Assembly (NCBI GenBank): GCA_947254205.1
Contig: CAMYCE010000101.1
Location: 1 to 7,827 of the forward strand
Length of the DNA stretch: 7,827 nucleotides
Direction: 5' to 3'
Source of the DNA: an uncultured Prevotellaceae bacterium
GTDB lineage: Bacteria; Bacteroidota; Bacteroidia; Bacteroidales; Muribaculaceae
Of this stretch, positions 4,869 through 7,827 are shown piece by piece (positions within the stretch are counted from its first letter, which is position 1; each line of letters opens with the position of its first letter). Below the pieces are notes generated by a model. It was given only the letters and a program-made list of their open reading frames with translations. It made no database searches and was not told the origin of the DNA. A program made the position numbers and the translations under genes.

Positions 4869-6647
4869 TTAAGATGCAGTGGTGCGCTCAATGTAGGCTA
4901 TCACGTCGCCACGCTTCACATGGCTACCCTGCCGTGCATTAATCTCGACCAGCCTACCACCCAATGCTGCCCCAACCGGTGCGATTTCGCCCCAAGGCGT
5001 GTTGATGTAACACAAAACCTCTCCATCTTTATATTCCTTGCCAATGTAAGGCTCAATGGCTGCTGTGCCATCGCTATCGCCTTTAAACTCCCAAAACACT
5101 TCGCCTTTTTCGCAAGCCACAATAGCATCGGCACGTGCATGCTTAAACTCGGCAAGTTGCTCGGCACTAAGTTGGCTTCCCATGGCTTTGTCTTTGGCCT
5201 TTTGCAAGTCGGCAAGAAAATTTTTCTTGGCAACACCACTCTTGTAGCTGCGGTATTGCTCGGGGTGCATAGCCAATTCAAAGAGTTCTTCGTCGTCGGC
5301 CCCACAATCCCAACCATTATCGGCCATTTCTTGGCGAAATTGGTCGAGAGCGGGAGTCAAAAGCGTGTGAGGGTCGGCAGTAGTGAATTCACGTCCCTGT
5401 TCCTTGGCCTTGGCCACCAGTTCATCGCAAATTTTGCCCGGCACTTTGCCACTATTGCCCAAAATCATGCCCCACATCGAGGAGTCCATCATCACATATC
5501 GCCCTTTACCCTGCTCAAGGGTGAGCAAGTTCATGAGTGCAATGTTTTTGGTATATTGGCTAAAGGGGGTGACAAGTGGAGGATAACCCACACGAGGCCA
5601 CACATAGGAAACTTCGTCAAAGAGATTGATGAGCATGTCGTCCATAGATAGAGGGTCTTTTCCCTTGCCTTGACGCAACTTGTTGATCATGTTGCAAATG
5701 GGGCCCATATCGGCCATCATGCTGCCCATCATGCCACCTGGCAGTCCACAGCCCAAGAGCAACGACGACATGAGCTTATTGTCGGGATTCATGAAACATC
5801 CCAACCATTCATCAACAAACTTTTGTGTGAGAGCACGGGCTTTCATGTAGGCACTCATGTTGATTTCGGGCACTTCAAAACCCTCGTTTTTGAGCATACT
5901 CTGCACCGAGATAATATCGGGGTGCACCTTGCCCCACGACAGTGGCTCAATGGCAGTGTCAATAATATCGGCTCCGCCATTGCACACTTCCAAAATCGAT
6001 GCCATCGAAAAGCCCGGGCCTGCATGACCATGATATTGAATGATGATGTCGGGAAACTTTTCTTTAATAGCACGTGTGAGCGCACCCAAAAAAGCAGGTT
6101 GGCCAATGCCAGCCATGTCTTTAAGGCAAATCTCCTCGGCACCAGCTTCAATTTCTTGCTCGGCAAGCGTGATATAGTAGTCGAGGGTGTGAATGGGCGA
6201 TGTGGTAATGCACAATGCACCTTGAGGGGTCATGCCTGCCTCCTTGGCCCACTTGATGCTGGGAGCAATGTTGCGAATGTCGTTCAAACCATCAAAAATG
6301 CGTGGTATGTCGACACCTTGAGCATGTTTCACCTTATACATGAGTGCACGCACATCATCGGGCACGGGATACATGCGCAGGGCGTTGAGACCACGGTCGA
6401 GCATGTGGGTTTTGATGCCCACTTCATTAAACGGACGGCAAAATGCACGAACAGCTTCATTAGGATTTTCACCGGCAAGCAACTGCACCTGTTCAAAAGC
6501 TCCTCCATTGGTCTCTACACGTGAGAAGCAACCCATTTCGATAATCAAAGGCGCAATTTGCTCCAACTGCTCTTTGCGAGGCTGGAATTTGCCCGTGCTT
6601 TGCCACATGTCGCGATAGACAAGGCTAAACTGTATTCTTTTTTTCAT
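4869..6647 (-). CDS. Carboxyltransferase, oxaloacetate decarboxylase alpha / pyruvate carboxylase B type, without biotinyl lysine
   Basis: The 592-residue protein resembles the oadA family, which moves a carboxyl group between biotin and oxaloacetate or pyruvate. The TIM-barrel half shows YRDMWQS (11-17), where the family usually has RDxHQS; LKDMAG with K176, the lysine that is carbamylated; and YHGHAGPG with metal ligands H206 and H208, at the usual spacing. A conserved central carboxyltransferase region follows, then a biotinyl/lipoyl-type domain (about 540-590). In that domain the hairpin that normally reads EAMKM reads NTPWG, so the biotin-accepting lysine is replaced by W552. It may depend on a separate biotin carrier protein, not encoded here. 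ATG 6647 is chosen because MKKRIQFSLVYRDMWQS matches homologues; the longer frame to GTG 6737 adds unrelated leader. It is a single gene with a strong terminator. Confidence 0.88.
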   Translation of the reverse strand: MKKRIQFSLVYRDMWQSTGKFQPRKEQLEQIAPLIIEMGCFSRVETNGGAFEQVQLLAGENPNEAVRAFCRPFNEVGIKTHMLDRGLNALRMYPVPDDVRALMYKVKHAQGVDIPRIFDGLNDIRNIAPSIKWAKEAGMTPQGALCITTSPIHTLDYYITLAEQEIEAGAEEICLKDMAGIGQPAFLGALTRAIKEKFPDIIIQYHGHAGPGFSMASILEVCNGGADIIDTAIEPLSWGKVHPDIISVQSMLKNEGFEVPEINMSAYMKARALTQKFVDEWLGCFMNPDNKLMSSLLLGCGLPGGMMGSMMADMGPICNMINKLRQGKGKDPLSMDDMLINLFDEVSYVWPRVGYPPLVTPFSQYTKNIALMNLLTLEQGKGRYVMMDSSMWGMILGNSGKVPGKICDELVAKAKEQGREFTTADPHTLLTPALDQFRQEMADNGWDCGADDEELFELAMHPEQYRSYKSGVAKKNFLADLQKAKDKAMGSQLSAEQLAEFKHARADAIVACEKGEVFWEFKGDSDGTAAIEPYIGKEYKDGEVLCYINTPWGEIAPVGAALGGRLVEINARQGSHVKRGDVIAYIERTTAS

Positions 6648-6678
6648 ACCATTAAAACAATTGTGCCAGCGTCTTCCT

Positions 6679-6707
6679 ATTTTGTTTTTCTCTTTAAAAA
6701 ACAAAAT
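6679..6707. repeat. 11-bp perfect inverted repeat in the carboxyltransferase leader
   Basis: ATTTTGTTTTT (6679-6689) and AAAAACAAAAT (6697-6707) are perfect inverted repeats with a 7-base loop, 32 bases upstream of the ATG at 6647. On the - strand the ascending arm carries the T run and the descending arm is A-rich, so it is not a terminator in that direction. It could be an operator or an mRNA structure. Confidence 0.6.
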
Positions 6708-6827
6708 GGTGTCATGGCTACACCTTTTCTCACTCACACATTAATATTGAGCTATTCTACAAACAATAGCACAACTAATAGTGCCTAAACGCTGCATGGT
6801 TATTAAATTAATTGTTTCTTACGGAGG

Positions 6828-6835
6828 CAAATATA
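6828..6835 (-). promoter_or_regulatory. Candidate -7 box for the carboxyltransferase gene
   Basis: On the - strand TATATTTG (6828-6835) fits TAnnTTTG, but there is no TTG at the right distance; TTT at 6853-6855 gives a spacer of 17. If used, it leaves an unusually long leader of about 170 bases. No better box is seen closer to the ATG. Confidence 0.35.
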
Positions 6836-7381
6836 AACAACCCAAACAAGTTAAAGCCCATCTCCCAACACTCCTTTTATGTTTTATAACATTTAAACAA
6901 TTGAGCATTTTTCTCCTATTTATTTGTCCACATGTCTACATTTCATAGCTTTACACCCTTTTTCCGTATCAAATGCAACATCAAAGTCGGAACCATGAAA
7001 ACAATAAAAAGACTTAATTGTTGAAAAACAAATAGTTAAACAGCAAAAATATCACTTTTTAACAAAATCGAAACTTTCATAATCCTCTCAAAAAAACAAT
7101 AAAAAGCCCTATCGAAGTATTATTCAAGTTATTATATACATTTCACCCTATAACTCAACTTTATTTCATTTCTTAAAAAATGGAAAATATTGCCAAAACC
7201 AATCATGAGACCAAGAAAAAAATTGTCCACAAAGCTCGTTGCCCAAGCAACTATTATAATACAAAATCAAAATATCTCAACCACTGAGAGTTTGATTTTT
7301 CTTAATCGTTATATTTATACCCTGATATTATTATTTATACACTACAAATTCAAATAAAACAAAAATAAAGCTTAATATTTG
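6836..7381. other. AT-rich intergenic region with no convincing gene
   Basis: About 545 bases of very AT-rich DNA separate the divergent carboxyltransferase and secreted-protein genes. Most is A- and T-run sequence. I see a near-perfect 8-base tandem TGTCCACA/TGTCTACA (6925-6940), a 14-base direct repeat AAAACAATAAAAAG (6998-7011 and 7093-7106), and an open frame ATG 7180 to TGA 7287 encoding 35 lysine-rich residues that ends inside a terminator-like hairpin. No tRNA, IS remnant, CRISPR or known riboswitch is recognisable. The frame has no matching promoter with both boxes, so I do not list it as a gene. Confidence 0.6.
7263..7299 (+). terminator. Possible intrinsic terminator in AT-rich spacer
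   Basis: AAAATCAAA (7263-7271) pairs with TTTGATTTT (7291-7299), and inside it CTCA (7276-7279) pairs with TGAG (7285-7288) around ACCAC. The stem is followed by T and CTT. It is GC-poor, with a small internal loop, and could act in either direction. No established transcript needs it, which makes a short upstream RNA possible. Confidence 0.3.
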
Positions 7382-7412
7382 TTGCATAATTCATCAACAA
7401 CCTATAACTTTA
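7382..7412 (+). promoter_or_regulatory. Candidate promoter for the secreted fibronectin III-like protein
   Basis: A -33 TTG (7382-7384) and TAACTTTA (7405-7412), one mismatch from TAnnTTTG, are separated by exactly 20 bases. Transcription from about 7419 would give a leader of roughly 40 bases before ATG 7458. Confidence 0.45.
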
Positions 7413-7457
7413 GGCCAGTAATTCTAATTTTATTAATCTCTTTACCTTAAAAACAGA

Positions 7458-7827
7458 ATGATGAGGAAAAATTTATCTATTCTTTTACTCGTGGTCATCA
7501 CCTTCATGGCCACCCAATTCTCGGTAGCGGCTTTGCCACCAGTGCAAGCCCCTTTATCGGAAGGAGTGAGCATCAGCTTCGAGAACAACAAGTACACAGT
7601 GAGATGGCGCAAAGTGTCAGATGCCACAAGCTATCTCTTCTCGGTTTTCACTCGCGACTTTTATGGTGGCGATAAAACCTACATCTACAACAAGCGTGAA
7701 ACCACCAAATTGGGTGTAGCCATGGGCACATCTAAAATGAAGGAGGGTAAACAATATTTTGTTGAAATTTCATCAAAACGCCTTGACGAAGTAAGCGACC
7801 CATGCATTGAGGTGCCCATTGTGCCGA
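7458..7827 (+). CDS. Secreted or surface protein with N-terminal fibronectin III-like domain (3' truncated by window)
   Basis: The frame from ATG 7458 (a second ATG follows at 7461) is open to the window end, 123 codons. Residues 1-25 form a clear Sec signal peptide: MMRKN, a hydrophobic core LSILLLVVITFMA, then a small-residue cleavage region near SVAA|LPP. There is no cysteine after it, so it is not a lipoprotein. After a short proline-containing linker, residues about 37-122 look like one beta-sandwich repeat: ISFENNKYTVRWRKVSDATS with a following YLFSVF strand is the typical A-C part of a fibronectin type III domain, and KEGKQYFVEISSKRLDE fits the F-G strands. Such Bacteroidales proteins are often large, multi-domain and exported by the Sec route, some with a C-terminal type IX sorting domain, which would lie outside this window. 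Function unknown. Confidence 0.8.
   Translation, partial: MMRKNLSILLLVVITFMATQFSVAALPPVQAPLSEGVSISFENNKYTVRWRKVSDATSYLFSVFTRDFYGGDKTYIYNKRETTKLGVAMGTSKMKEGKQYFVEISSKRLDEVSDPCIEVPIVP

Noticed and set aside
5670..6524. Long open frame on the + strand opposite the carboxyltransferase (284 codons)
   Set aside because: It is the mirror of a well-conserved gene; its product is rich in His, Thr and Cys, has no recognisable motif, and no promoter precedes it.
6648..6737. GTG at 6737 as start of the carboxyltransferase
   Set aside because: The extra 30 residues run through the inverted repeat and AT-rich leader and do not look like the family; ATG 6647 begins the conserved sequence.
6995..7024. Nine-codon frame beginning ATGAAAACAATAAAAAGA
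   Set aside because: It is too short to judge, has no promoter of its own, no attenuator-like structure follows, and the next gene starts over 400 bases away.

Overview
The window looks like chromosomal DNA of a Bacteroidales bacterium, possibly near Muribaculaceae or Prevotella (inferred, not proven). The reasons are: several well-placed Bacteroidetes-type promoters (-33 TTG and -7 TAnnTTTG, often TAACTTTGCA); genes without Shine-Dalgarno sequences; a KdsC phosphatase, implying KDO-containing lipopolysaccharide; and proteins that resemble Bacteroides families throughout.

Layout. 1-430: the end of an unrecognised + strand gene, a bidirectional terminator, then two identical tRNA-Arg(ACG) genes on the - strand, the promoter-proximal one with its own terminator and promoter. 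496-764: a small - strand gene for a 67-residue protein with a C-terminal membrane segment and its own promoter. 789-2030: a tandem GGAGGAGTTAA repeat, a strong promoter that almost touches the start codon, and a + strand ATP-grasp-like protein. 2027-3732: a - strand operon nitroreductase - kdsC - maf, whose last stop codon overlaps the stop of the ATP-grasp gene. 3733-3904: a divergent promoter region. 3905-4777: a PfkB-family sugar kinase on +. 4791-6647: a - strand carboxyltransferase (oxaloacetate decarboxylase alpha / pyruvate carboxylase B type) with a strong terminator. 6648-7457: about 800 AT-rich bases holding a leader, promoters and one terminator-like hairpin. 7458-7827: the start of a secreted protein with a fibronectin III-like domain, cut by the window end.

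The genes are mostly housekeeping: tRNA supply, KDO synthesis (kdsC), removal of non-canonical nucleotides (maf), flavin redox chemistry, sugar phosphorylation and C4/C3 carboxyl transfer. I see no phage, IS, CRISPR or toxin-antitoxin module. The points most worth a second look are: the carboxyltransferase, whose C-terminal biotinyl-like domain has Trp where the biotin-accepting Lys should be; the two tRNA-Arg genes, which both replace the almost universal G19-C56 tertiary pair with A19-U56; and a probable leaderless mRNA for the ATP-grasp gene.
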